Shown one piece after another: positions 43,735 through 52,900 of a stretch of DNA of 64,000 nucleotides (within the stretch, counting starts at the first letter, position 1; every line of letters starts with the position of its first letter). Under the pieces are notes generated by a model that worked only from the letters and a program-made list of their open reading frames with translations, did not search any database and was not told where the DNA came from. This DNA comes from Sthenelais limicola. Lineage: Eukaryota > Annelida > Polychaeta > Phyllodocida > Sigalionidae. A program made the translations under genes and the position numbers. The stretch spans positions 138,135,972-138,199,971 of the forward strand of contig OW804096.1 of NCBI GenBank assembly GCA_942159475.1, in the 5' to 3' direction.

Positions 43735-43813
43735 CGCTAAATACTGCAGCACATTCCTGGCAGCTCGTCAATGTTGGCCATTAATTCTTCATTAATGCTT
43801 GATTCAGGAGACA
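43735..43813. promoter_or_regulatory. candidate regulatory fragment
   Basis: TTGGCCATTAATTCTTCATT followed by AATGCTTGATTCAGGAG, immediately before MITE-C. Homeodomain-like words only. Confidence 0.22.
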
Positions 43814-43938
43814 ATAGGGGATTTGCTTAGCCGCCATTTTGAACCTTGTTTTGCTTGGACTTATGGGACGAACGGTACAGTATAAGAGATGCAGAAATCA
43901 TGCCATGTTCAGCATGGACTATTCATTAATGCTCTAAT

Positions 43939-44173
43939 GGGTCCAATTTTCAGAAAATGTACAATTGGCAGCTCTACATGTTTAGGAAATTCTCCCAAAT
44001 TAGGCTGAAAAATGAAAAATACCGGGAATATCTGAGTACATTTGGGATCGCATTGATTTAAAGTATCAGTTCTGTTATGTTAAACTGCATTTTGAAGCCC
44101 ATTTTTATCGTAAATTTGGGTTATTTGAGAGGACTGATGATGGCAAATTGTACATTTTCTGAAAATATGACCC
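43939..44173 (+). mobile_element. MITE-A, class beta, inside MITE-C
   Basis: Flanked by TAAT on both sides; TAAT occurs once in uninterrupted MITE-C copies at this point. Confidence 0.93.
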
Positions 44174-44240
44174 TAATGTCAATATCCGTTTGTCAGACAT
44201 GCTTCCATAACACAAGTACCCACTTTCCCATCATGCATTT

Positions 44241-44476
44241 GGGTCAGATTTTCAGAAAATGTACAATTGGCCTTCACCAATCCTCTCAAATAACCCAAAT
44301 TTCAGACGAAAATAAAGTTAAGAAATACAGTTCAACCTAACCAGACAGATTGCTAGAATCAAAGCAATGCCGAATATACTCGAATTTACCTAGTATTGAA
44401 CAAATTGCAGCCTAATTTAGCAGAATTTACTAAATGTGTAGAGCTGCCAATTGTACATTTTTTGAAAATCTGACCC
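44241..44476 (-). mobile_element. MITE-A, class alpha, inside MITE-C
   Basis: Flanked by ATTT on both sides; uninterrupted MITE-C copies read GCATTTGGTTTTC here, with one ATTT. Confidence 0.93.
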
Positions 44477-44626
44477 ATTTGCTTTCCATGAATCATTTAT
44501 ACAAGCTGTGATATTGGTGAAAACATTCTCGCAAGTTTCGATAAAAATGTTGCCAAATATTTGTATGTCAGATTTCATCAGAATCCATCCCATGATGCAC
44601 TGTAACACACATGCGCAGTGGCACCT

Positions 44627-45680
44627 GTTGTGTCCCAGAGTCATAATCTATACGATATATGTAATATTACAGACTTTTCCTCTTTTTTTGCACATATTAC
44701 TCATAGCCAAAATACATTACTAAGATGCCTTTTCCTATTACCAACCACATATTCTTATTCCTGGAACAAATAGTTTCATGGCACCAACTATTTCTTCATT
44801 ATTGAGATCTTTTCTCCCATTACAAGGAGTCTTTTTACTATTACCACTCTCCTATTACCTATGACTAGTGTCATCTGCTGCTATGACACATCGCAGTTGC
44901 TTCTTTTCAAATATGACCGGTAGGATTGCTTCCTTTTTTGCTTCTTTCCTAATCGTCATGGATAGACTTGGGCACCTTGATTATTTTCATAATCTAAAAA
45001 TATCAATGTATACAAAGAAATGCAATTTATCCTCACACAACCACTATTTCTTGGGCATTACCTACAAAACAATTGTTAAACTAATTATTCTTTTACAAGA
45101 ATGAAATTTATCATATAATAACCAACTTCACTTTGGTCGGATATCTGGTCTATGTGTATAGCCTAAGGATCTTAGTGGTAGTCTACTGGCATCTACTCAG
45201 ACATCACATAGTAGTATATGAAAATGAGCAAGTGATTCAGGCACCAAATAAAGGAACATTTGAGATATTTTTGTGTCAAAAATAACATCCAAAATCCAAG
45301 ATGGTTTGTATCTTGATAATAAAATATCCATTAGTTCCATTGAAAATGTGTTGAAATGTCTTGGAAAAAGAAATAGGTAATTTTTAAAAAAAATGTGGAT
45401 ATTCCCTATTACATGGGTCAGATTTTCAGAAAATGTACAATTCACCTTCACCAATTCTCTCAAATAACCCATATTTCAGACGAAAATAAAATTCAAAATA
45501 CAGTTAAACCTAACCGAACCGATTGCCAGAATCAATGCAATGCCGAATATACTCGAATTTACCTAGTATTGACCACATTGCAGCTTAATTTGGCAGAATT
45601 TACTAAATGTGTACAGCTGCCAATTGTACATTCTTTGGAAATCTGACCCACATAGAGATATCCAGACAGCACACGCTAAT
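44627..45680 (+). mobile_element. element E, copy 2, carrying a MITE-A
   Basis: Left end GTTGTGTCCCAGAGTC. Matches copy 1 through TAATATTACAGACTTTTCCT, GGAACAAATAGTTTCATGGC and ACATAGTAGTATATGAAAAT. Interrupted by MITE-A at 45415-45649. The last stretch (ATATCCAGACAG) matches copy 1 poorly. Confidence 0.75.
45415..45649 (-). mobile_element. MITE-A, class alpha, inside element E
   Basis: Flanked by ACAT on both sides (45411-45414, 45650-45653). Confidence 0.92.
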
Positions 45681-45699
45681 CCCTTATTATAGACCTAAT

Positions 45700-46045
45700 T
45701 AGGGGATTTGCATAGCCGCCATTTTGAATCTTGATTCGCATGGAATTATGGGACTAATGGTACAGTATAAAATCTATAGAAAACATGTCATGTTCAGCAT
45801 GGAATATTTAGCAATGTTCTAATATCAATATCCATGTGTAATACATGTTTCCATAACACATGTCCCCATCTTTCCCATCATGCATTTGGTTTTCATAGAT
45901 CATTTATACAAGCTCTGATATTGGTGAAAACATTCTTGCAATCTTCAATAAAAATGTTGCCAAATATTTGTATGTCAGATTTCAACAGAATCCATCCTAG
46001 CATGCACTGCAGTAGACATGCGCAGTGAGACATGCAACTCCCCTA
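45700..46045 (+). mobile_element. MITE-C, full length (cleanest copy)
   Basis: TAGGGGATTTGCATAGCCGC to ACATGCAACTCCCCTA, 346 bp. The outer TA may be a target duplication or part of the inverted repeat. Confidence 0.92.
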
Positions 46046-46134
46046 TTGTTATAAAGATGGACTAATAATACTACATAGAACTTACATGCATCAATTTCAC
46101 ACCATGGATGGACTCTAAACCTATTCACTAAATG

Positions 46135-46335
46135 TTGGTAGATATCATCATATTTAAAAAGATGATATTAAGCAGGTTTCAATAAGGGTAAACAGTAGGA
46201 CATTACAAAGTACTTCTATATTTTAAGCTAATATGTTTTGAGAAAAAAGTTTGTAATATTTCTGGGTGGACATTTACAAGCATACATTAACTAAATATAC
46301 TCTTTAAAATGACCTTAGGAATGAATGAATATATT
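46135..46335 (+). mobile_element. MITE-B interior, ends missing
   Basis: GATATCATCATATTTAAAAA through TTTCTGGGTGGACATTTACA and GACCTTAGGAATG. Confidence 0.6.
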
Positions 46336-46521
46336 ATATTCAAAACAGTAAAGATAAATGTAAATGTAATCGTTGTAGATGAATAATTAACTAAATGATC
46401 GAGTGGTCTATAAGCTATAACTTACACAAAAACCTTTTAAGATTGTCTTTTGTGATGTAATGTATTTATTTATTTATTTTTTATTTTTTTTATGTAATGT
46501 ATTTATAGTATCTTATGAAAG

Positions 46522-46586
46522 AATTGTATTTTGAACCTGATTTTTGTGTTAAATTTGGGTTATTTGAGGGCATTGGGGAAGGCTAA
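46522..46586 (+). mobile_element. MITE-A, right-interior fragment
   Basis: GTATTTTGAACCTGATTTTT through GGGTTATTTGAGGGC, ending where MITE-C starts. Confidence 0.65.
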
Positions 46587-46887
46587 TAGGGGAGTTGCAC
46601 GTGCCACTGCGTATGTCTTTACAATGCATCATGGGATGGATTCTGATGAAATCTGACATACAATTTTTTGGCAACATTTTAATCGAAATTTGCAAGAATG
46701 TTTTTCACCAATATCAGAGCTTGTATAAATGATCTATGAAAACCAAATGCATGATGGGAAAAATGTGGACTTGTGTTCTGGAATCATGTAAAACACATGG
46801 ATATTGACATTAGATCATTGATAAATATCCCATGCTGAATATGGCATATTTTCTAAAGGTTTTATACTGTACCATTAGTCCCATAAT
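46587..46887 (-). mobile_element. MITE-C, cut by the assembly gap
   Basis: TAGGGGAGTTGCACG to GTACCATTAGTCCCATAAT. The remaining 60 bp or so of the element would lie in the gap. Confidence 0.88.
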
Positions 46888-47087
46888 NNNNNNNNNNNNN
46901 NNNNNNNNNNNNNNNNNNNNNNNNNNNNNNNNNNNNNNNNNNNNNNNNNNNNNNNNNNNNNNNNNNNNNNNNNNNNNNNNNNNNNNNNNNNNNNNNNNNN
47001 NNNNNNNNNNNNNNNNNNNNNNNNNNNNNNNNNNNNNNNNNNNNNNNNNNNNNNNNNNNNNNNNNNNNNNNNNNNNNNNNNNNNNNN
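46888..47087. other. assembly gap (200 N)
   Basis: Exactly 200 unknown bases, probably a placeholder length. Translations across it are meaningless. Confidence 0.99.
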
Positions 47088-47305
47088 TAGAAGTCTATGA
47101 TCAACCAAGCCATCAGAAACATAATCCTGTCTAAACTAGACAAGCGTCTTAGCACTCAGGGCCTAGTTTGATGCAGTAGAGATTACAGCCGTATAAAACA
47201 TGGAGTGTAATGCGCGTCCATTAAGACTAAGCCTCTCTAATAAATGCCTCATTAAGACACACAAACAAGGTGCTTAACAAGACCATAGGCAGCTATCCTT
47301 AGGTA
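47088..47305. promoter_or_regulatory. candidate regulatory fragment
   Basis: Non-repetitive, with GGAGTGTAATGCGCGTCCAT, TAAGACTAAGCC, TCTAATAAATGCC and CTCATTAAGACAC. Called on motif look only. Confidence 0.22.
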
Positions 47306-47400
47306 AGGGTGGGGTGGTGGTGTGGGAGGGTGGATGGGGGGAGGGGGGTGCGTGGGGGGGGGGGGGAGGGGGTGCGTTGGGGGGGGGGGGGGTGCGTGGG
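47306..47400. repeat. G-rich simple sequence
   Basis: Runs of G separated by TGC or TGT. It replaces the left end of the following MITE-A and is a strong G-quadruplex candidate. Confidence 0.85.
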
Positions 47401-47572
47401 AATAACCCACATTTAAGACAAAAATGAGCTTCCAAATGCAGTTTAACATAACAGAACTGATACTTTAAATCAATGTGATACCAAATATACTCAGATATAC
47501 CCGGTATTCATCATTTTTCAGCCTAATTTAGATATACCCACAAATATTCATTTTTTAGCAAAATTTAGCAGA
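47401..47572 (-). mobile_element. MITE-A (class beta), left part, host of the Ngaro element
   Basis: Starts AATAACCCACATTTAAGACA because the left end is lost to the G-rich run. It carries a short duplication near AGATATACCC and stops at TTAGCAGAAATT. The copy resumes at 52312. Confidence 0.85.
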
Positions 47573-47738
47573 AATTATAGTCAATTTGATTGAAGTTAAT
47601 TTGGGAAAGAGTCACGCCACCTGTCGGCAAAATAGGAACACTAACGCCACCTACAGGCTCCTGGGCAAACCCACATGACTCAGCAAACTAGACACGGGCA
47701 TTCTGGCCATTGCTTCAGCCCATACAACTTGGTTTTAC
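47573..47738 (+). repeat. split direct repeat A1
   Basis: Begins AATTATAGTCAATTTGATTG and ends CAACTTGGTTTTAC. Differs from A2 at two positions (ACTAGAC/ACTGGAC and GGTT/GGTG). Confidence 0.93.
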
Positions 47739-47831
47739 AACTTGGTTTTCAAAATCGAGCTCAATCAGAGCCATCTGCACACATAGGAAGCTAATACTTC
47801 CTCAACAAGTAGTATACACCCATACTATACC

Positions 47832-48938
47832 ATGGGAGGAAAGAAGAAAGCAAGTGAGGCAGGGAAAAAGGCAGATTCGCCTCCCCAAAATGTGGAAGGA
47901 AGCCAGAAAGGGAAAGGTGGCGCCCAGGCACCTAAGAAGCCCTCAACAGCCGAAAATGCTAAAGATATCCAGGGCCTTAGAAGTGAGATTGGCGAAATCA
48001 AACACATGCTTACTCAAATTGCAAAGAGAAGGCTGAGAGACTTGGAATCCAGTAGTGAGGACGAAAGTGAGACCACAATAAGGGCACCTAGGACACCTAA
48101 AGGCTCGACTCCTAAGAAACAGCAGATACGGAAGGAAACAAGTCTCCCAAGGTCACAGGCCTCTGACCAGGCGCACCGGCGGGAACAAGAGCAAGACAGG
48201 GCAACTAGCCTTGATAGGCTGCCAATGTGGAATGAGTCAGCAACATCCTATGACCAAACCCATGACGATGATGACCTTCAGCTGAAGATATCCCAGATCC
48301 TCAGCGCAGGACTGAATCCACTAGGGGCAGCAAGTAAGGGTAAGGCTCAATTTGCTCACTGTCATGTAACACGAGGAAAGAAACGTACAAAAACCTCACT
48401 AGGAGAGCTAAATGTTGCTGAATATTGCTGGGGTATGTTCCAAATGTCTAAGCTATATGTAGGTAAAACTAGAGAGGCAATAAATGATCACATTGAACAA
48501 ATACTGGAAGATAATATGCTGTACCCTTTTGACAATGTAAGAAATTGGAGTGAGGAGGTATGCACACGCATTAATGATAAGAGGTTAAACTGGAATGAGA
48601 CTAATAAAATTGAACTGCTCAGACTTAAGTTGTCACAGGTCGGCGTACAATCCCATCAGGAGAAGCAATCCAAAACCGCAGATGGTAAGCAAGACTATTA
48701 CATGGAGAGTGATGTGGCAGCCGCAAAGCCAGGCCTGCCATGCAGACCCTTTAACCAAGGTATGTGTACCCAAAAGTCAGACCACGTAGTTAATGGGTTT
48801 AGACACCTCCACGTATGTGCCTTTTGTGTATACCAAAAATGCTCACTACTGAAACACTCAGAAAAGGAGTGTAGGTCAAAGAAATTTAAAGCAGATAAAC
48901 CAAAGAAGGGAAACGACCAAGGGTCGGGGATAGAGTAG
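47832..48938 (+). CDS. gag: Gag-like protein of the Ngaro-type element
   Basis: 368 codons, intact. The lysine-rich start (MGGKKKASEAGKKA) suggests nucleic-acid binding. Residues 50-160 are charged and probably disordered, and the middle part (about 170-290) has no motif I can name. A cysteine/histidine cluster lies at about 304-345 (CRPFNQGMC, then HLHVCAFC, KCSLLKHSEKEC), the kind of zinc-binding region found near the end of DIRS-order Gag proteins. Expected role: package element RNA. The ATG at 47832 was chosen because the lysine-rich start is typical and it lies 94 bp after repeat A1. The last 24 bases hold a likely frameshift signal into the next ORF. Confidence 0.85.
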   Translation: MGGKKKASEAGKKADSPPQNVEGSQKGKGGAQAPKKPSTAENAKDIQGLRSEIGEIKHMLTQIAKRRLRDLESSSEDESETTIRAPRTPKGSTPKKQQIRKETSLPRSQASDQAHRREQEQDRATSLDRLPMWNESATSYDQTHDDDDLQLKISQILSAGLNPLGAASKGKAQFAHCHVTRGKKRTKTSLGELNVAEYCWGMFQMSKLYVGKTREAINDHIEQILEDNMLYPFDNVRNWSEEVCTRINDKRLNWNETNKIELLRLKLSQVGVQSHQEKQSKTADGKQDYYMESDVAAAKPGLPCRPFNQGMCTQKSDHVVNGFRHLHVCAFCVYQKCSLLKHSEKECRSKKFKADKPKKGNDQGSGIE

Positions 48939-48958
48939 ACCTAACTCCTCCCCGACCT
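48908..48958 (+). promoter_or_regulatory. predicted -1 ribosomal frameshift signal
   Basis: Slippery heptamer GGGAAAC at 48908-48914, phased in the gag frame as G GGA AAC. Then a 6-nt spacer (GACCAA) and a stem: GGGTCGGGGA at 48921-48930 pairs with TCCCCGACCT at 48949-48958 (nine Watson-Crick pairs plus one G-U). The 18-nt loop contains the gag stop TAG (48936-48938). The -1 frame has no stop from before the heptamer through the RT ORF. GGGAAAC is a known retroviral slip site. Function here is inferred. Confidence 0.75.
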
Positions 48959-50920
48959 AGTGATAACAAAGATAGCCCAACATCTCTGAAACCAGTAAAA
49001 CCTCTGATTCCTAATCCTCTGACAAACAAAAACAGCACAAAAACCCCAGAAAAGCCCTCTGAAAATAGCTTAGCAGAAGAACAAGCAGCAAACTCTAGCT
49101 ATAGTAATAATGACAGTGAGTGCGAGCAAACATGCCCCTTAGAACAACACATAACAATGGGAGACGCCCCCAGAGCCCAACAAAATGTCGGCCCCTGGGG
49201 TTACATGAACACAGTGCAGGGAATATGGCCCCATCCGAGCTTAGAAGCAAAAACTAAAGCCCCATACCATATAAACTTGTACGAACAGATTCATAACTCT
49301 GGCTTACCTAATTACCTAGCGTCTAAGACTCCCATCCCCTCTGATATGAAACCCAGGCAATGGGAAGAGAGACTTAAGAACTATGAGGACAAAGATATAG
49401 TCAAATTCATTGAGTTTGGCTGGCCAATTTGTTACAGCGCAGCAACCCCCCCAACCTCTGCAGCTAAAAATCACTATTCCGCGATAGCTTATAAAGAACA
49501 CGTAGACGCATTCATACATAAAGAGCTAGCATGTGAAGCAATGATAGGCCCCTTTGACTCACCCCCCTTTCAAGAGTGGTGCCAGGTAAGCCCCCTACTG
49601 ACTAGACCAAAAAAGGGATCCTCAAAACGCAGGGTGATAGTGGACCTTTCCTACCCGGAGGGCAAGGGTGTAAACTCAGGGATTAGCCGCAACCAATTTG
49701 AAGGGAAGCCCATGACATACACTCTCCCAACAATTCTAGACCTAGGAATCATGACAAAGAACATAGGCCCTTCTGCTTTTCTCTGGAAAACCAATCTAGA
49801 GAGAGCCTACAGGCAACTAAGAATTGACCCACTAGCATACCCACTCCTGGGAATAAAATTCAATGACAAATATTACATAGACATATGCCCCTCATTCGGC
49901 TCTCGTACATCTGGCATGCACCAACAAAGAGTCGCTAAAGCACTAGTCTACATAATGAAGGAAAAAGGTTTCAATGTCATCGCATACGTAGATGACTTCT
50001 GTGGCGTTGAAGTAGACAAAAACCACGCAGAAGAAGCCTTCGCAGCCTTCAATAATATTTGCACAGAATTAGGAGTAAAAGTTGCCCCAGAGAAATCAGT
50101 CAGTCCAGTAAAAGTTATCGATTTCCTAGGCTACACATTAAATGTAAATGACATGACAATTACAATCCCTGAACAAAAACTAGCAGAAATATTGGCAGAG
50201 GCCAAAGAGTGGATGAATAAAAGGGCTGCAACACGACGCCAAATCCAAAGCTTGGCCGGAAAATTGGCTTACATCAGCAGCTGCGTAGCTCATGCCCGGA
50301 AATTTATGTCCCGAATACTGGAGCAGATGAGATCAATGCCCCCCTCAGGAATCAAAACAATATCTCATGAAATGAAACGGGATATTGAGTGGTTTATTCA
50401 ATGTGCTTCTATCCTGAACAGAAAGGTCCTCATACAGCCCAGCAAAACAGAACTTTGTCTGGAGTGCGATGCATGCCCTAAAGGGGCAGGGGGATTTTCA
50501 CCTGTATCATACTATTCTTTTACATTTCCAGAACAGTGGTCAGAAATGCACCACATCTCAAGGCTGGAGGCAATCAATATTGTTGTGGCCGCGAAATCAC
50601 TGACCCCGCCCGAGTTCAAGGAAGGTATGCTTATCATAACAACTGACAACTCGGCGGCGGCCTGGGTGATCATGACAGGAAAGACACGTGACCCAATACT
50701 GGCCCAATGCAGCCGCGAGCTAGCAATGTTTGCAGTACGGAGGGAAATCGACATAGTGGTCAGGCACGCCCCGGGCGAGAGCTTGATCCTTGCGGATGCA
50801 CTGAGCCGCGCATCTTTCAATGAGGCACTGAAAGAAAAGGCTCAAGGTATTGTAAAAGACAGAAATCTCCAAGAAATTAACCATGTTGATTTAAGACAAT
50901 TATTCGATACTATGTTGTAA
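48915..50920 (+). CDS. pol: reverse transcriptase - RNase H of the Ngaro-type element
   Basis: The frame is open from the frameshift site; an ATG at 49157 gives 587 codons (numbering below). RT: KRRVIVDLSYPEGKGVNSGI at about 155-175, motif A LWKTNLERAYRQL with Asn at 213 where a catalytic Asp is expected (codon AAT, one transition from GAT), and YVDD at 277-280. RNase H: D438 (LECDACPKGAGG), E471 (LEAINIV), D497 (TTDNSAAAW) and D547 (ILADALSR) complete the catalytic set. It would copy element RNA into DNA. The motif-A change should abolish polymerisation, so the copy is probably dead in trans-independent terms. No methyltransferase domain follows. Confidence 0.9.
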
Positions 50921-51873
50921 TTGCAGAACTGGCGTCCACAGCACTATACCGCATGGCGCTGGAATCCATTAATGGTGCACTGGCAGAAGGGACAGCTGCC
51001 AACCGTAGGAACCAGAGCAGGTGCTATCTATCATTCATGCTGAGGTTTGGAAGAGACTGGAAGAATCCAACTGTACCCGAGCTGGTGCTGTTGGTACAAT
51101 ACCTGGCTAACTCCTTCAAGTCTACTCAGACCGTAAGAAATTATCTCTCCGGTGCCCGGTCCTTCCTGGCTGACTGGGGCCTTCCCACCACAGTGTTTGA
51201 CGACCGTACGGTGAAAATAATGTTGAGGGCAGTAACTAAGTCTTCAACTCATGTTCCTAAGCAGGCTCCCTTCTTCTCCAAACATGAGCTCATGTCGATG
51301 ATTCACCACCTCCGCAACGGCTCCGCTCGTTCCATGATAGCAGGCGCTGCCCTGCTGTTCTGTCTCTACACCTTCTTAAGACAGAGTAATGTGTTTATGT
51401 CCTCTACACCCCATCATATTGTTCTTCGCTCAGATCTGGATATCGATCAAGATGCCATTTATGTTCATGTTAGATCGGCGAAAACCATCACTCCATCTCG
51501 ACCCCATACCATCAAATTACTTAAATCTGAAAATAGTGCTATGTGTCCGGTCTCATCGACCCTGGAAGCTATATCTCTGGTCCCAGCATCCCGGCATGCC
51601 CCTATCTTCATAGATCCGACTACTAATGCCCCCTTTAACCCGGAAGTGATAACCAAACTGGCAAAGCGGGCTCTGGCTAGGGCTGGCTCATCAAAGGCTG
51701 ATAGGTTCTCGATCCACTCCATGAGGAGGTCAGGTGCGATGTTATGTAGTCGCGCTGGCGTCCCGAGAGACGCAATCATGTATCAAGGCTCCTGGAGGTC
51801 GGGAGCGGTAGACCTCTACACTAAAGATGTGGATACTAGAGCCTCATCATCCTTGAAGAATACACTGTGTTAG
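50890..51873 (+). CDS. tyrosine recombinase of the Ngaro-type element
   Basis: 306 codons from the ATG at 50953; the frame is already open from 50890 and overlaps the pol ORF by about 31 nt. Active-site residues: R143 (YTFLRQSNVF), K177 (VRSAKTI), H255 and R258 (IHSMRRSG), W281 in the usual His/Trp position (YQGSWRSG) and nucleophile Y289 (DLYTKD). All are present, so the enzyme could be active. Role: insert the circular DNA copy by crossover at a short shared core without target duplication. The stop TAG (51871-51873) coincides with the start of repeat B1. It may use its own ATG or a -1 shift from pol; no classic slip heptamer is visible in the overlap. Confidence 0.92.
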   Translation, partial: FKTIIRYYVVIAELASTALYRMALESINGALAEGTAANRRNQSRCYLSFMLRFGRDWKNPTVPELVLLVQYLANSFKSTQTVRNYLSGARSFLADWGLPTTVFDDRTVKIMLRAVTKSSTHVPKQAPFFSKHELMSMIHHLRNGSARSMIAGAALLFCLYTFLRQSNVFMSSTPHHIVLRSDLDIDQDAIYVHVRSAKTITPSRPHTIKLLKSENSAMCPVSSTLEAISLVPASRHAPIFIDPTTNAPFNPEVITKLAKRALARAGSSKADRFSIHSMRRSGAMLCSRAGVPRDAIMYQGSWRSGAVDLYTKDVDTRASSSLKNTLC

Positions 51874-51990
51874 GCTTATATTTATTACCAAGACTGATGC
51901 TTATCCAATGAAGTTTTAGCCCATAAAGGGTGCCACAGAATAAAAGTTTATCTGGCAAAAATTTATTTTAGTTTCTCATTGAGCCAATTA
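51873..51990 (+). repeat. split direct repeat B1
   Basis: GGCTTATATTTATTACCAAG to CATTGAGCCAATTA, 118 bp. Includes AATAAAAGTTTATC, a possible polyadenylation signal. Confidence 0.93.
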
Positions 51991-52151
51991 TAGTCAATTT
52001 GATTGAAGTTAATTTGGGAAAGAGTCACGCCACCTGTCGGCAAAATAGGAACACTAACGCCACCTACAGGCTCCTGGGCAAACCCACATGACTCAGCAAA
52101 CTGGACACGGGCATTCTGGCCATTGCTTCAGCCCATACAACTTGGTGTTAC
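51986..52151 (+). repeat. split direct repeat A2
   Basis: Overlaps the last five bases of B1 (AATTA). This B1-A2 junction should equal the junction of the circular DNA intermediate. Confidence 0.93.
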
Positions 52152-52193
52152 CCAACCCACCGCCCTAAAACAATTTTTAATAGACTCAAATAG

Positions 52194-52311
52194 GGCTTAT
52201 ATTTATTCCCAAGACTGATGCTTATCCAATGAAGTTTTAGCCCATAAAGGGTGCCACAGAATAAAAGTTTATCTGGCAAAAATTTATTTTAGTTTCTCAT
52301 TGAGCCAATTA
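52194..52311 (+). repeat. split direct repeat B2
   Basis: 118 bp with one difference from B1 (TATTCCC against TATTACC). Ends GAGCCAATTA at the right boundary of the element. Confidence 0.93.
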
Positions 52312-52358
52312 CTAAATATGTACAACTGCCAATAGTACATTTTCTGGAAATCTGACCC
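52312..52358 (-). mobile_element. MITE-A, right part, continuation of 47401-47572
   Basis: CTAAATATGTACAACTGCCA to TCTGACCC. Confidence 0.88.
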
Positions 52359-52362
52359 ATAT

Positions 52363-52643
52363 GTGATTTGTTTCAGGAAAAAAGGTCACAAGTCGCGAAA
52401 AACGGATTTTGTGATATTATTATATCTGGAAAGATGAGATCAAGCCGATTCCAATGATGGTAAACATTGAGGACATCAAAGAAATGTTTCTATATTTTAT
52501 TTTTGAAAAAAAAACCCGCAAGGATATATGAGGCGAAATGGGGCGTTAAATACTCCAAAGATCAGAACATTCCAACAAAGATATCTTGTGAATAAATCAC
52601 TTTGGAAAATATCGTTTTTGCGACTTATGACTCATTTTCGCCG
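52363..52643 (+). mobile_element. MITE-B, internally deleted
   Basis: GTGATTTGTTTCAGGAAAAA to GACTCATTTTCGCCGAAA, missing part of the middle. Confidence 0.75.
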
Positions 52644-52654
52644 AAAAAAAGAGT

Positions 52655-52900
52655 TAGCCAATATGTCGTAAGAAATGGATTTTGATATACCATCATAGAT
52701 GCATTTAACGCGATGAGATTAAGTAGATCCCAACAATGTTAACATTTAGGACATTATTTCTATATTTTATGTTTGAAAATTAAATGTCTGCAAAAAGGGG
52801 CTTTGGGTTGACAATGACTGGTGAAGTAGCAAACTGTACTCCATGGGAATACCTTAGAAACGCAAGGATACATTTGTGATCCGTTTTAGGAAAATGAGTC
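52655..52900 (+). mobile_element. diverged MITE-B and a further left-end fragment
   Basis: Interior words ATGGATTTTGATATACCATC to AACGCAAGGATACATTT, then a new left end, GTGATCCGTTTTAGGAAAAT, at about 52876, cut by the CT tract. Confidence 0.6.

Larger units (their letters stand above)
43815..45685 (+). mobile_element. MITE-C carrying two MITE-A copies and element E
   Basis: Starts TAGGGGATTTGCTTAGCCGC. It is interrupted at GCTCTAAT|GTCAATATCC by MITE-A (43939-44173) and at CATGCATTT|GCTTTCCATG by a second MITE-A (44241-44476). After GCGCAGTGGCAC it is interrupted by element E, which carries its own MITE-A. A plausible MITE-C terminus (CGCTAATCCCTTA) follows at about 45685. Confidence 0.8.
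47573..52311 (+). mobile_element. Ngaro-type tyrosine-recombinase retrotransposon
   Basis: About 4.74 kb, built as A1 (47573-47738), three ORFs, then B1 (51873-51990), A2 (51986-52151) and B2 (52194-52311). A1/A2 and B1/B2 are near-identical direct repeats. This split arrangement, an RT-RNase H without the extra methyltransferase of DIRS1, and a tyrosine recombinase instead of an integrase fit the Ngaro group of the DIRS order. There is no target duplication; the target core AATTA is shared by all junctions. The repeats are about 99% identical by eye, so insertion looks recent, yet the RT active site is altered. No separate hydrolase ORF was seen. Confidence 0.93.

Noticed and set aside
46832..47155. 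ORFs of about 100 codons
   Set aside because: They span the run of N.
47710..48036. ORF overlapping the start of the Gag-like gene
   Set aside because: Out-of-frame shadow that begins in repeat A1; the gag frame has the Cys/His cluster and full length.
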